DNA from: Chiua virens | Lineage: Eukaryota; Basidiomycota; Agaricomycetes; Boletales; Boletaceae | Reading direction: 5' to 3' | DNA length: 64,000 bases | NCBI GenBank assembly: GCA_019787685.1 | Contig: JAHNUO010000006.1 | Location: forward strand, 1,178,001 to 1,242,000 | Shown: piece after piece, positions 11,001 through 23,800 of the stretch | How the letters are laid out: each line of letters starts with the position of its first letter | How positions within the stretch are numbered: the first letter of the stretch is position 1 | Notes under the pieces: generated by a model | What the model was told of the DNA's origin: nothing | Databases searched by the model: none | The model's input: only the letters and a program-made list of their open reading frames with translations | Translations under genes and position numbers: made by a program

Positions 11001-12840
11001 TCTCGTTTGAGGACAATGGATTGCTCGTCCTCAACGAAGGTGAGCACAGGAAGATGAAGGTTTGGATGACAAACGCAGGGCACAAGAGTATCGGCGAGCT
11101 ATGGCTAGTGAGCGGACAAGAGGATCAGATGTGGTTACAGTCAGGAGCACACGAATCTCGTGAGCCTCTGTTAGAATGAAATACCACCGAGCCACTCACT
11201 CACTCTTGCTAGTATCGGTGGTAGCTGGCTCGACAGAAACCTTGAATACAGGCAACAAGCTTTCATCTTGGAGTCCCAATGCTATTCCCATCGATAAAGA
11301 ACTTCTCTCGAGTGACAGCACTTTTGTCACTCTTACATGGCGTCCTTGCCACATTGGATCCCAGCAGCTTTGCTTGCTCTTCATATATCGAGAGGTGAAT
11401 ATCATGCTCGCATTATCCTGGTATAATATCAAAACTTCGCGTTCCTAGACTGGAGGTCGTGCCTTTCACTGTACTCGTGTGACAAGAACCTATCATGTCG
11501 ATCCTTCCTTAGGACTATCGGCAACTTCCTCTCCAAATTCTTCGATTGACCATGCGTTTTACGTCAATCTTGGAATATTTAATACATCTTCGCAGTCTCT
11601 ACGGGTCAGTCAGGTTACTGCCATTAGTCCTACTTGGGAGTGTCACCTCTTGACGCCACTCTCGTCGTGAGTACTCGAGTGTAATTTTGTCATCGATGCT
11701 GAGCAAAATCGATTAGCGCGCTATTGCAGCCCGCACAGCTGACTAGTTTATCATTCGATACATCCCCTTTGGATGCTTCTGCCTGTATTGAAGCCACGTC
11801 CGCCTTTGTCTCGAGAACTCTTGGTAGTGTTTTGAACGAGCGCATGATCGAGCCGGATGAACCACCCACATTGGATCTCACGTGTTGTCATGCGTCCGCG
11901 GTAAGTCATGTTACTCTGGGACGTTTTATTCTCATTCAGAAATCCTCTCCAGCATCACTCCTGTATCTCGATGCATGATCCAACTGTCTCGAGTCTGTTT
12001 TTTTCAGAAAAGAGCAGGATCGTTGCAAGCGCTTTAGCCCAGTCTCATCCACACATTCCGGCTATCACACATCCTCAAAAATTTCCGCTTTTTAACCCTC
12101 TTTCTGTGGATTTCTTGATATTTTGGGAAATACCATCCGAACAAAGAACAGGCTTTATGTTACTGTCGGGACTGAATCTCGGCGCAAGTCATGCTCCTCT
12201 GCAAGAGACTATTGAGACTATAGAAAATGCCAAAGTCAAGCGGAGCATGTATGCGGAAACCCAGCGCGAGAAAATGGAGATTCTCCAATCGATTCGAGAT
12301 AGCGAATGGAATGCCGAGATGAATCCTCTAGTCGTCACGATACAAGAAGCTGTGGTGGGGCACGATTTCAGCCTTGGGTGAGTCACGTCATATCGGTTTA
12401 GTCTCCTATGTTCAAATCTCCGTTAGACCGTGTCTTGCGCCTGCGAAATTCAGTCTCAGCAACCATTCGTTGACTCACCCATGCCGATATGTGATTAAAT
12501 TCGGCTCCAAGAACGAAGGGGACTTTGAGCGATTGCAAGTGTTTGTCTTAGTGCCGAGATCTTTTGCTGATTCTCTTACAGGGATCTGATTCCGCCGCGC
12601 TATGCAGGAAGGCTTACCATTCAAGGTGTATTACACCCCTCACAAAACACGATGGTTGAAACGAGACTCTGGGCTGCCCGACCTGGAACATATTCACTTT
12701 CAGGCTGGCAAATTGAAACGGTTGTCGGGGAACCAAGTTCAAGTGATGAACTGTCCTCGTGGCGTACGAGACACCGTTACGTTCAAGGACCTTGTTCAGA
12801 CTATCGCCCACGTATGATAGTGACAGATGTTTCTCGGTAG
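8006..12840 (+). CDS. TRS85: TRAPPIII complex subunit Trs85/TRAPPC8
   Basis: Trs85 (TRAPPC8) is the specific subunit of TRAPPIII, a GEF for the Rab Ypt1/Rab1 in autophagy and Golgi traffic. The N-terminus SLSPHVCLLPSPDL is typical. Later come FPSWVDPTHLLYTLVVHP, ALFNAVKKQYGLHAFLL, the conserved SLIPWMEKCV, RLFSSTRKFFGSS, PSQLRRLAEFATILGDYKLA, KPLTMFFLRKAHELF, GIEHPLGRLLYTTGD, and a C-terminus RPGTYSLSGWQIET. At least a dozen exons with 45-65 nt introns can be joined in one frame; a few junctions between 11.4 and 12.6 kb were not resolved base by base. Two joins (exons starting at 9677 and 10288) need AAG acceptors. The size, around 1400 residues, fits the family. Confidence 0.9.
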
Positions 12841-12943
12841 GATTGAACGAAACTTCCATTAAAACCAGTGCAAACCAATAGCGCAGCATATAGAGCACAG
12901 AAAGGATAGACTAGAGCATCATTAGGGTATATTCGTCCAGCGC

Positions 12944-13888
12944 TCATTCAGCTTTGGCGGCAGCAGCCTCTGCGCGTTTCCGAGTTTTCTCTTCCTCTTC
13001 TTTCTTGGCGGCGATCACACGCATTCTCTTGACGTTGATATTAAAGACCAACTGTGACGAGGGTTAGATCTTGATAGAATGGAAAGAGGAACTTGGTAAC
13101 TGACTCCAAGTGTAAACTGGACAAAGGTGAAGAAGGGAGCCCAGAGCTGAAACTGGGTCAGTGATGCTCATTTCAAATTTACTGTCCACCTACTTCAACA
13201 GGAACAAACCGCTGCGCAATCGCCATGGACGTAGGCGAAATCATCCAGGTCACCTGATGAAACTAATAAGGCCCTGCAGGCGCTCACGCGAGTAAAAGAA
13301 ACGCACTCGGATGACCGAAAAGAAGCCTGATTTGACGGTACGGACGATATCCTCCACGGACGCAGCACCGTTGATCACAGCCATCGAGGCCAAGAAAACT
13401 ATTGGTCAAACATCAACGTAAGGCCAGGGACGGGAGGGGGGGTAAGACGGACCAGCGGTCTGAACGGGCGCCGCGATCAGGTTGCTCGCGAGGAGCTGAC
13501 CGACTTTGTACTTGGCCCCGTGCTTGCCTTGAAAGGCTTTTTGCACGATATTGTTGAGGTAGTGCGCGACCGGGGCAGACACGAGGAGGCCGTAGATGCC
13601 CATCTTGAAGGCCTTGGCGTCCATGTGGAGGCGCGCAAGTACCTTGGTGAGTGGGGAGGCATTCTTGGAGGTTGGACTGGGAGGAAGGCCGGCAATCAAC
13701 GATCCAAGGACCTCCTGGAGGAAACAAATGACGCCTACGATAGGGACGAGTTATTACTACAGTTGGATGAGAAAAGAGAGATAGCAGGACGAACCTGTGG
13801 TGACCGCCTTGGTGCGAAGAGGGTGCTTTGAGAGCAGGAGGAGATATTGAGCCAGCAAGGGATGCATCGGAGCCTTGGAAAGGGTCAT
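12944..13888 (-). CDS. Mpv17/PMP22-family membrane protein
   Basis: Member of the Mpv17/PMP22 family (yeast Sym1, human MPV17/PXMP2), small four-helix channel-like proteins of the inner mitochondrial or peroxisomal membrane. Six exons were joined. The start MTLSKAPMHPLLAQYLLLL is the usual first helix, followed by KTGVICFLQE-like and MGIYGLLVSAPVAHYLNN (family YGxxVxxPxxHxWY, here lacking the aromatic pair), then LLASNLIAAPVQT, a VTWMISPTSMAIAQRFVP stretch and LWAPFFTFVQFTLG, the family's last helix. The charged tail (KKEEEEKTRKRAEAAAAKAE) is long for the family. Whether it is mitochondrial or peroxisomal is not decided by the sequence. Confidence 0.8.
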
Positions 13889-14082
13889 GGTTGAATACGG
13901 GGAAGAGGGGGATGAGGGAAGCAATCCGAAGAGCGCGAGGTCATATGTAAAACGGGATCCGATTATAAGTCGCGCAGTTTCGTTATGAAGTCAGGCAACA
14001 ACGATATCATTATTATGTAACCCGAAGCATCGGTATTTTATCCTCTATGAATTCTAGAAACAAAGTCCAGCTGACATCTCTA

Positions 14083-15516
14083 TCATTGTCCGTCCTTCAC
14101 CCACGCCTTCAAATAGTCCGCAAACGAAACCATGCAAATCGTCTGCCAGATACCAAGTCCAATGCGTGGCGTAACACCCCGGTACAGACCCTTGATACCG
14201 TTCTCCTTGTAGATAAAGTTCAACGTGTTAAGAATGGTAAGTTTCTCGGGGCGGTTAGCTGCTTTCGCCATCGATTGCATCTGGTGACACGTCAGAACCG
14301 TATACAAACCAGCCTCCCAAGGAAACATACCTCGACACGGACGACTTCAATGGGCTGGTTCCACTGTCGCCAAAGCACCGCCAATCGAAGAGGCAAGGAT
14401 CTTGTCAAGGGCACCCAGTTTCTCCTGTTCGCCTTTACCACGCACATTCCGGATCATCGATTCAGCCAACCGGGCAAAACCCATGCTGAAACGTCATCAG
14501 TCGATGAAACTTCAAGATCAATGAGCACCGTACCGTGAACCCCAGTTCGTACATTGGCGCACAGCAACTGCGTTGACACCTTTGTTAATGCCGCGAATAC
14601 CTTCCTTCCGGTATATGTCCATGAAGACTTGGAAGGTTGACCGCTGTACACCGCTTGCAGCTTCTTTGTGTCGGGTAATTTCAACAGTCTTCATGCAAGT
14701 CGTGAAACCTATCAACCAAGGGCATCAATAAACAGCCATAGTTGATGGACTTTTGTTATCAGTCCGACAAGGCAACGAGATTGGTGAGAAGCATAGCGAC
14801 AGGCGCTAGCCTTGAGATGTATGTATCATTGCAGCTCGTCAGCAGTCCAACAACATATATTCGCTTACCCATAGTCGCGTAAGCCTGAGCGATACCGCCG
14901 CCCATACCGCCCAAGAGACCAGCTGCAGCCGGGCTGATGCCCACACCGACGGCACCAGTCTCAATTTCGGAGGCGGTGAAAAGTAAAACAGCGCCTTTAG
15001 TGGAAGCCTCTATCCATGCCTACGAAGCGACCAGAGTAAGAAGTTGGAAGAACACGGACATTATTCAGCGGACATACCCATGGAATAAGTCCTTGGTAGA
15101 AGCCAGCGACACCACCACGAGCCCAGACAGCCTTGGTAGCCTGGATCATCGTCTGCGACCGGTTGGCAGCCATCTGGGTTTTAAGAACCTCCAGAGGTTG
15201 TCCCAGAGTCGTCACCTAAGTGAAGGGTCATTACTTGTAAAAGACTACCGGAACACGGACTTGCCTCCTGAAAGCGTGGAAACAGGTGAGAAACAGACGA
15301 GTAACAAAAAAAGGTTACTGACGAACTAGTAACAGCCACAGAGACACACCGGGTCGTGAGTGTCTACATAGTCTAGAATCAAGAGTGTACGATACCATGT
15401 TCATGATCGCACCTGGGGTGGGTGTCAGAAAGAGCGCGTGATTGACAAGGTAACATACCGACGGCAATGTTGGACCAGTTGATGCCCTTCTGACCGGGTT
15501 CCTTTTGGATTGCCAT
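14083..15516 (-). CDS. YHM2: Mitochondrial citrate/oxoglutarate carrier Yhm2
   Basis: Yhm2 exchanges citrate for 2-oxoglutarate across the inner mitochondrial membrane and feeds a cytosolic NADPH shuttle. It starts [20 protein letters not shown], and several exons cover the three carrier repeats. Visible pieces include [19 protein letters not shown] (Px[DE]xx[KR] signature with Q-P-L-E-V-L-K), [63 protein letters not shown] and the C-terminus [20 protein letters not shown]. The unusual signature forms ([22 protein letters not shown]) are characteristic of Yhm2 and separate it from other carriers. Exon boundaries were not all set to the base. It lies downstream of the Mpv17-family gene's promoter on the same strand. 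Confidence 0.92.
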
Positions 15517-16167
15517 GGAGTGCTGTGGGTAGAGAGAAGGCAGGTAAAGAAATGAAAGAGACGACTTGGTCGAAAGAAAGAAAGGTTTTGCTGTCTCGTC
15601 ATCTAAAATGGGTCGACTGTCGTGTTTCCTTTTTGGATACCAAGTTCCATCTGCGGAAAATAGTCATTAGTCTCTAATAGTGTTGACTCGCTATTGTCAC
15701 AGGTCCTTGTTCCGCTTGCAACTCGACAATCATGTTCATTATGCGTCCAAAGTACAGCCCGACTAATTAGAGTCTCCATCCTGCATAACTAGTAATAGGT
15801 ATGTGATGAGGAAATAACTTATAAAAACCGTCTTATGTCCGTAGAGGCTAAGTCTGCCGTCGGAAGTGAAGGGAAAGCTCCGGAATGGGTATGAACCGCC
15901 ACGGCTGAAGAGGGCCACGAGAATGAGGGATGGGAACCGCACCGAATCCATGAGGCTGGAATGAATGAGGAGGGCGTAATTGCCACGGGAGGTTCGATCA
16001 TGCCGACGATTTCAGTACCTCGATGTCGGCGTTCAATCTGGAAAGAAACGTGCAAGGTGCAGTCAATAAATTAGTTCCAACGAAACCGGTTCGGTCCCCT
16101 CAAATCAAAAAAAGTGTCACATGAAAATGTACAGTAAAAAAAAAAACGTTATAACGAAACAACGTAA
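15517..16167. other. Intergenic: YHM2 promoter and coiled-coil gene 3' flank
   Basis: About 650 nt between two minus-strand genes. It should hold the YHM2 promoter and 5' leader and the 3' end of the coiled-coil gene. There is an 11-A run at 16136-16146. A 62-codon ATG-initiated frame (15763-15951, minus) has no recognisable family and poor support, so it is not called. Confidence 0.4.
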
Positions 16168-19100
16168 TTAGATGAAATCGAAGATCACGGCCAGCGCAAT
16201 CACTACTCCAAACAAACTTTGCAGTCCAAAAACCTTGACATACCGGGTGATTGAATCTTGGTTTTCCTCTTGTTCTTGCTCAAGGTATTGAATCTCCATC
16301 GATTTCCGAGCGACATCTTGCTGAACTTCATCCAACCGCGCCTGAAGTGCATCCACTTCTGTCCTCAGTGCCCTGACGATACGATCATGCTCAACATGTA
16401 AGTCGTGCATTTTCAAGTTGTGTGCCTCGTGGACCTTTTGCAACTCGTCCCGTGTCACGGTCGTGGCAGTCGCGTGCACCGCGCCGTTGCTCTTTGGCAC
16501 TGCAACTGACTCGGTAGCAGCCAGCTGAGCCTTCAACATTGCGATTTCACCTTCCAAATCGGAGAGTGACAATGCTAGTTCGGATTTCTGAGCGGCTAGA
16601 GTGCTGAGCTCCCCGTCGTGAATAGTACGGAGTCTCATAATTTCCTCCACGCGGATACCCGCCGCCTCTTCAAGCTCCTTGGAATGATTGGTTGACATCT
16701 CAGAGAGGGACTCCTTCGTAGCAGCCAAGACATCGTTGAGCATCACGTTTTCGTCACGAAGGTTGGTAAGCTCTTGGGTGAGACGTTCGCTCTCAACCAC
16801 CTGGTCGGCGTTGCCATTGACTGCTATCAGACTGGCACGAGTCTCCTCGAGCTGCGCCTTCAGGCTGTCACCCTCGACGCGTGACGCGTCCAAGGCGGTC
16901 TTTGCCTTGGAGAGGTCATCTTGAGTGGCGCGAAGCTCCAGCGATTGGCTGCTGAGCTTCTTTTCGATGGCGCTGACTTGAGATTCGAGCGATGCCTCAT
17001 GCTCAGCCCGAATATCGTTGATGGTAGACTGGTGAGCAGCACGGAGTTGCTCGATCGTCGCTTGAGACTCGGAGCGTAAAGCTTGAAGGTCCTGGCCGTG
17101 TACTTCTCCTGCCTCATTCTGTAGTTCGTGTTAGATTATGCAATTGGTGCAAGTATCCCACTTTCCTTGGCTTGCTCAAATGCTTCTTGAAGAAGTTGAT
17201 CGTGTTCAGCCTTCACAGCATCAACCTTAGCAGCATATTTCGCCTGTTGGACCTGTTGGGAATATCTTATCAGGGCTTGCGACCATGCAGAAGTACTGTC
17301 CTCACCTCAAGCTCGGCAGCAAGACGCTTGATTTCTTCTGACAGCTCAATGTGTTTCGAGAGATACGATTGCTCGGCTTCTTCCATTTCCTGTTCGTGCG
17401 CTTCAGCGGATGCGTGGGCAGCTGCCATTGTCTCGTCATGAGCGGTATGCGCGGCAGTCAATTCGGCCTTAAGCTTCTCGACCTCCGAAATAGCTTTGGC
17501 TAGGTCAGATTGAACGAGCTGCAGCTGGTTAACGTGAAGCGAAGCAACATCGGCCGCCTGTCGCGTGCTTTCTGCGTCCCGAGCTTCGGCATCACATAGA
17601 GCTTGCTGCGTAGCAGCGACGGCCCCTGCGAGCTCAGATTCCAACTTTCGTAGGCGGTCGAGGGTTTTCTTGTGCTCGTCCTCGGAGTTCTCTCGACTCT
17701 CCTTCAACTCCAGAATTTCCACCTCCAATTCGGAGATCTTGGCTGCGCCCTCTTCTCTTTCCGCTTTCAGTTCGCCTATCTGAGTAGTAAGAGTGACGTT
17801 CTCATCTGCGCGCAGTTGTGATTCCCGGGACCTCGCTGCAACGTCTTGAAGAACTTTGTTATGTGCAGCTCTAAGACTGTTCGCTTCTGCGGTGACGGTT
17901 TCAATATCAGCCTTAGCCCGGAGGAAAGCTTCACGCTCCATCTGAGCAGCGGCAGCGGCTTCACCGGATGACTGGTCACTGGAAGATCGAAGCGACTCGA
18001 AATTCTCTTGGGCAGCTACTATATCCGCCCGCAATATTTCAACCTGCGCCTGAAGGGTCTCGAATGTCTTTGGCTTGGCTGGCTATGAAGTCTTTCGCAC
18101 TTTTGAGCTAAGATGTAAATTGTTAGGTAGGAGGGAGTTCGAATAGTAAGAGTCTTACTTCATCATGAACGGAATTGAGTGCAGCTACATTGCGAGATTG
18201 TTCCCCCTGCGCATCTTGTAGACGGGCCTTGAGACCATTGACCTCAGTGTCCGACGACTTTTTGCTGATTTGGAGCTGGTCAATAAGCGATGTTTTGGTT
18301 TTGACATCAGCAAGAGCCTTGCTAACGGACGCCTCGAGTTGCAAAACCTTCCCTTGAAGGCCAGTGACTTGACTTGACTTGGCGGAGAGCCCCTCATTAG
18401 CCTCCTTCAACTGTGCAACGTGTCATGACATGAATATGTAACATCGGAAAAGAACGCCGTACTTTTTCTTGGAGATCTTCGAGCAATTTTCCGTCGTCGC
18501 GAACCTCCCGTATAGAGGAGACTGACCCTATTGGACGAACTGGGGGGCGACTCTGCAGCGGCGGTGCAGCGGCGGGAGGCAAACTCTGCCTTGCGCTGGA
18601 AGGTGTCCTCTTCACAGCCTCTGAAACGGCGGCAAGAGGGCGAGGGACGGCAGAACCGCCTGCTGCATTAGACCTGAGAGACGCAACTGAGCCAGCCGGT
18701 GAAACAACCGATGGGCGAGAGGTCGTATTCGCCTCGGTGGGAGGAGGCTTAGACGAAGCAGAACCAGCTAGCGAAGCCAACAAGGTTGAAGTTCGAGACT
18801 TCGGCGCGGGGGGTGCTCCGGTCGCCGAGGGCGCTCTGGGCGGAAGCATAGACGATCTCCTGCTGGGCGGAGCGGGACCAGAAGTTGACCCTCTAGATGA
18901 AGCCATGGTCGTGGTCTTGATTGGATTCGCAGAAGTTGTGGTTGATTTCTTAGCAGTAGCGGTTTTGGAGAGAGGAGAGGAGGGAGAAGAAATCGTGGCC
19001 TTGCCTGCAGGGGCTGCCTTGGCCTTGCCAGCAACCAACGTGGCGGCATTCGACGCCTGCCCAGCACATGGTTAATATGAAGCAAGCGTGCACAGAAAAC

Positions 19101-19506
19101 ACGGCGAACGCACCTTCTTGTCTGCAATTGGCGCGGATGAACTTACTTTGCCGGAAGCGGACTTTGCAAGGGGCGTGGACTTAGCCTTGCTTCCGGCGGG
19201 GGTCCCCTTGGAATGAACATCTGCTTTCTTAGACACCTCCACAGCGGAAGGAGGAGCAGACTCTGCAAAGACATCCTCTTGGACGGGTTCGTCGGGACCA
19301 CCGCCTCCCTCTGATTCTTTTATTGTTTCATCTGCGGGCAGACTTTCGGCGTTATCTTGTAGAATTTCCGGTTCAACCTGTGCGTTAGGGTCTTGATCTA
19401 CCACGTCAGCGGCCTCGTGTTCCCCGCGAGCGTCGGATGCCGTGTCTTCAGACGTGAGAGCATCGAGGGAGACGCGCGAATCTGGAGTGGACTCAACGTC
19501 GGCCAT
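16168..19506 (-). CDS. Tail-anchored long coiled-coil protein
   Basis: About 1000 residues over at least six exons, start ATG at 19506. The first 150 residues are acidic and unstructured (first exon 19114-19506). Then comes a long basic Ser/Pro/Ala-rich region with RRSSMLPPRAPS, ending near 18500. From there to the C-terminus the protein is almost continuous heptad-repeat coiled coil, rich in Glu, Ala, Leu, Lys and Gln, broken only by introns. The last 20 residues, LQSLFGVVIALAVIFDFI, form one hydrophobic helix that ends at the stop codon, the signature of a tail anchor. This layout fits a golgin-type tether or other organelle-anchored scaffold, but I cannot name an ortholog. The basic Ser/Pro region also resembles microtubule-binding segments. 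Confidence 0.75.
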
Positions 19507-19688
19507 TGATCAATGATGAGAAGGAAGGATAAGACTGGAACGAATGAAAGAGGAAACAAAGTCTCAAGAAAGAAAAGGGAAAAAAAAGAAAGTATTGCAC
19601 AACCTCAACGTAACTGGCACTCAACCGGCAACCTTAAGTTCATTCACACATACATAAACACGATAAAACTACACTCTGGCGGCCCGGA

Positions 19689-20754
19689 TTACTGCAGATC
19701 CGCGCACAGATTCAGTGCGTTCAGCGAAGGCTCATCGAGAGCCTTGTGGTTGTACGACAGGACGGATACCTGTCGGAAACATTATTAAAAATGAACGACG
19801 TGCTGCAAAAGGTCATCTCACTCCTCCGGGCTCCACATTGAAGTGAGTTCCTGTATCAGAGTCAGCGGATCCAACTCATATAGATACCGGAAATATCATA
19901 CCGAGTTCCAAGCTAAAGTTGATCCATCGGGAGATAAACACCCGATTGAAGTGTCCATGAGCGACGATAAGGACATCGCGGGAGCCTTTACCCTCCTCAA
20001 AATACTGGCGGTGATACTCGTGAACCTGGGTGTACTTCGTTAGAAATCAGATTTGATCCACATATCCGCCTAACCTTGGCGATCATGTTGTCCACACGGG
20101 TACGCATGTCGTCTACACTTTCACCACCGGGGCATCTACGACCAGGGTTTGAGACATTTCGGGGTGCAGCATCGTGATACATACCCATCCTTCCAGATAT
20201 CCCACCCGGGCTTCCTGGCCAGAATTTCCTCCTTGAAGAGCCCTTCGAATTCACCATAATCCCATTCGCGCACTTCTTCCGTCAACTCATGCTGAGGGAC
20301 CTCTGGCAAGTGCTCGAACAGAAGATGGAACGTCTTGTGGGCACGAATGCGCGGCGAGACGAACACGATACCGAGGTTCTTTGGGTCAAGAGGTCCTACG
20401 AGTTGGTCAGTGACCTGTCGATAGTTTCAAAATACTTGTACTGACGGCCTTCCCCGACGATGATCGGGGCTCTCTCCTTGACTTGCCGTTCCCCACGAGG
20501 GGTCAGGGGGATGTCGCTCCTCCCAGTCTGGAGTCAAGGAAGCTAGTGGGAACATCGCATTGTGGATTGAACCTACATGACGTCTACGTGGCAGACGAAA
20601 TGAGAGGTTGCTAGTAGGAAATGAAGCAGGGGACGCACCCGTTCAAGGACCATTCTGTCTCACCTGCAGGGTGGTGAATAGCGCTCGTGGATGTATATGT
20701 GTTAATATACTGACCATGCCTAATGAGAAAGATCCTCGGGGTGGGTGGGGTCAT
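19689..20754 (-). CDS. SHB17: Histidine phosphatase, Shb17/phosphoglycerate mutase-like
   Basis: Histidine-phosphatase superfamily enzyme resembling Shb17, which dephosphorylates sedoheptulose-1,7-bisphosphate in riboneogenesis. The catalytic signature RHGETEW is split over exon 1 (20715-20754) and exon 2 (20639-20663); a 7 nt microexon (20577-20583) and exon 4 (from 20527) complete SLNGRHTGRSDIPLTPRGE. Later come FVSPRIRAHKTF, VREWDYGEFEGL, PGWDIWKDG, CPGGESVDDMRTRVD and the second active-site motif VAHGHFNRVF. The end is VSVLSYNHKALDEPSLNALN. All motifs of the family (RHGE, SPRxRAxxT, REWDYG, AHGH) are present, so the enzyme should be active. Assignment to Shb17 rather than another sugar-bisphosphatase branch is by similarity only. 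Confidence 0.88.
20577..20583 (-). other. 7 nt microexon of the Shb17-like gene
   Basis: Exon of seven bases between a 55 nt intron (20584-20638, donor GTGCGT, acceptor CGTAG) and a 49 nt intron (20528-20576, donor GTAGGT, acceptor TCCAG). Including it turns exon 2 ...EWSLNG and exon 4 TGRSDIPLT into one frame with RH between, restoring the family motif GxHTGxxDIPLT. Skipping it loses the conserved His and shifts the frame. Confidence 0.75.
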
Positions 20755-20842
20755 TGCAGAAGGGTGATAAGGAGTGATGGCATCGTTTCATTACTATATA
20801 TAGCAAATCACTTTTCAGTTTCCAACTGCGACTGCAGCGACC
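20755..20842. promoter_or_regulatory. 88 bp bidirectional promoter, SHB17-like/VPS18
   Basis: Only 88 bp separate the two divergent start codons. A TATATATA element at 20795-20802 sits almost midway, 40 bp from each ATG, so it could serve both directions. A CT-rich stretch follows on the VPS18 side. Confidence 0.5.
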
Positions 20843-23800
20843 ATGTTTGACGAATGTAAGCTTCTACTAGCTTAACTACACCTTTCTTACAATCCTCCCA
20901 GTCGTCGAGCACACAGCGCCGTCAAACCATGTACACTCTTCGCTGCCCCACGTCCAGTACGAAGGTTTCGAACCTTCCCCATACGACGACCAAGTAGCAG
21001 GTCCAGATCATGCTGCGTCTGTCAGTGTCATGCCCTGTGCTCTTTCAACCATCTAACCCAACTTTAGGTGGATGCACAGCTACAAAGCTCCTTCCCCGCC
21101 GATGCACCCGTCTTCGACCTTGGCAGGGTTCAGTACACACTACCTGCTCCGTTGGTTTCTCTTGCTGTCTCTTCCGATGTCCTCGCAATGGCGCTGTCCT
21201 CGAATCTTATCATTCTCATTGAGCTCTCGCACGCAGAACAAGTTCTTCAAATTCCCATTCCCCGAAAACCCACCGAGATGTCTATCTACAAGATATTCCT
21301 AGACCCTTCTGGTCGACATCTTATCATCACATCCTACCAAGGAGAGAACTGGTATCTGTATCGCGGATGGAAGAAACCGAAGCAGTTGAAGTCGTTCAAC
21401 AAATCAGTTATCGAGAGCGTCGCGTGGAATAAACCAGCATTGTTGTCGTCTTCGCACTCTCTGTCAACCAAGGAATTCTTGTTCGGGACGCGTGGTGGTG
21501 GTATTTTTGAGGCAGTTTTGGATGCAGGAGAGGACCTTTTCAAGTCACAAGAACGCTATTTACAGCTTCTCTTTTCGTTGCCCGAGAAAGCTCCAGTCAC
21601 TGGCATTAAATTTGAATTGATCCCTCAGCCTGAGCAAAGGAATGCCCTAGTCATCGCGACCACCCCCTCACGTATATACCAGTTCACTGGCACGCCAGAC
21701 CGGCGCTCAGATGATGGTGGGCGTCTCTTTTTCTCTATGTTTGCTGTCTACCGAGAAACAGCACCGAGTGAGTCACCGAACTATCCTATGGCCTATAATG
21801 CTCTAGACTGAAACTGGCGAAGAGATTTCCGAGCTACCCGGGGATCTGCTATATTCAGAACTGCGCTTCTTCACGCCAAATTCTGATCAGGCTCTCTCGT
21901 TGCCCAAGACCCTTGCTTGGATGACAGGTCAGTGGTTACACGTGACGACAATACCCTACTTATGAGTGTCGCTTGGTCCAGCTCCGGGAATCTACCATGG
22001 GACTCTCAATTATGCCTTGAACTCTGACGATCATGTTGACTCTACGCAACTCCTCCCCTACCCACCCCCGACTTCCCCTGAGTCCCTTACTTCGCAACCA
22101 CATCCCGAAATCCCAACGTCAATTCTGCTTACCGAGTTTCATTTCATCTTGCTCTACAGAGACCGTATCACAGGAATTTGCACTTTGAATGGGAAACTAA
22201 CCTATGAAGATGTCATTCCACTGGTGAGCAGGACCATGGCGATTAAAAAAGCATTCATCTCAAAGTGTCGCAGAGACCAAATGAATCGGTCAAGGGGCTT
22301 GCGGCAGATCCTGTTCGCAGAACGTATTGGGTTTATACTGACCAATCAATTTTTGAGCTGGTAGTAGGACAACGAGAGCCGCGATGTCTGGCAAATATAT
22401 CTCGCGCAAGGGGAGTTCGATACTGCGCTGCGATATGCCAAGGTAGGTGGCATTGGTCGAGATAAGGAACAATGTGACCATGATAACTCGTCACCAGACT
22501 GCAATTCAGCGGGACAAAGTTCTTTCTGCCCAGGCTCATGCCTTCTTTGAAGAAAAACGATACTTCCAAGCAGCTCAGTGCTACACACAGTCTTCAGTCT
22601 CTTTTGAAGAGGTGGCGCTTAAGTTTCTAGACGTCGGGGAGCGGGACGCACTCCGGTCATATCTGATCAGCCGCTTAGAGCGGACTCGCAAAACCGTGGG
22701 TTAAAGTATTGTCGGGGAACCTCCACACTGTTCAAGATGCATATTTCTTAGGACCTGACGGCACGGATGATGCTGGCAACATGGCTTGTTGAATTCTATC
22801 TTAGCAAATGTGACGAACTACATGATCTCTGTACATCAGAGGTTGTGACTAGCGATGTAGAGAACCTGCAGGCAGAACGCACCATCCTTGAAGAGGATCT
22901 TCGTCACTTCTTTGAGACCTACAAGGTTCGTGACTGTGACCTATCCCTGGGTATGGTCTCAAGACTTCTTGGAAGGCAAACCTTGATCGCAATACCGTGT
23001 ACGAACTCATACAGTCGCATGGACGAACAGACATGCTACTCTTTTATGCAACTGTTATAGGAGATTCCGAACGAGTTATTCAACATTGGATACTGGAAGA
23101 GGACTGGCTGAAGGCGATCGACACACTCAATCGCCAGGTTTGTACATTCGCCTAGTTGGTATATCAACAAACTAATTGGACTAGTCTGATCTAGAACTTT
23201 ACTATCGTTTTGGCCCAGTCCTTACCCAGCATGCGCCGAAAGCAATGATTGACTCGTGGCTTAAACAGTCAGCTCTTAACCCAATACGACTGATTCCCTC
23301 CCTCCTACACTTGCAACACCTTCCCTGTGATCTATTGGTACCAAACCAAGCCATACGGTACCTGAGCCATGTTGTTTTTGAGCAACACAACACTTCTTCT
23401 ACCATTCACAATCTATTGGTGACATTCCATGCCTCATCTTCAAGCAATGACGATGCCCCTCTGTTACGCTTCCTGATGACGGCGCCTTCCGATCCCCTTA
23501 CCGGCAAGCCATTCTATGACTTGGATTATGCTCTGCGATTGTGCAAGAAAGCGGGTCGAATACAGCCCTGCGTGCACATATACTCGAAAATGGGCCTCTA
23601 CGAAAACAGTGTCGATCTTGCCCTCCAGAAAGGCGACCTCGAGCTAGCAAAGATAAACGCCGATATGCCAGAAGATGATCCTCAGCTAAGAAAGAAACTT
23701 TGGTTGAAGATTGCTCGGTATGTCGTACAAGACAAGAAAGATATCAAAACGTGAGTTGGAGTTGTCTTGGCTTGAATTATCGCTAAATAATTTTTGCGAG

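Noticed and set aside
15763..16055. Two open frames upstream of YHM2
   Set aside because: They are short, overlap each other in different frames, and have no family resemblance; they lie where a promoter is expected.
16136..16146. Eleven-A run as sign of a retrotransposed copy
   Set aside because: It stands alone, with no target-site duplication or element sequence next to it.
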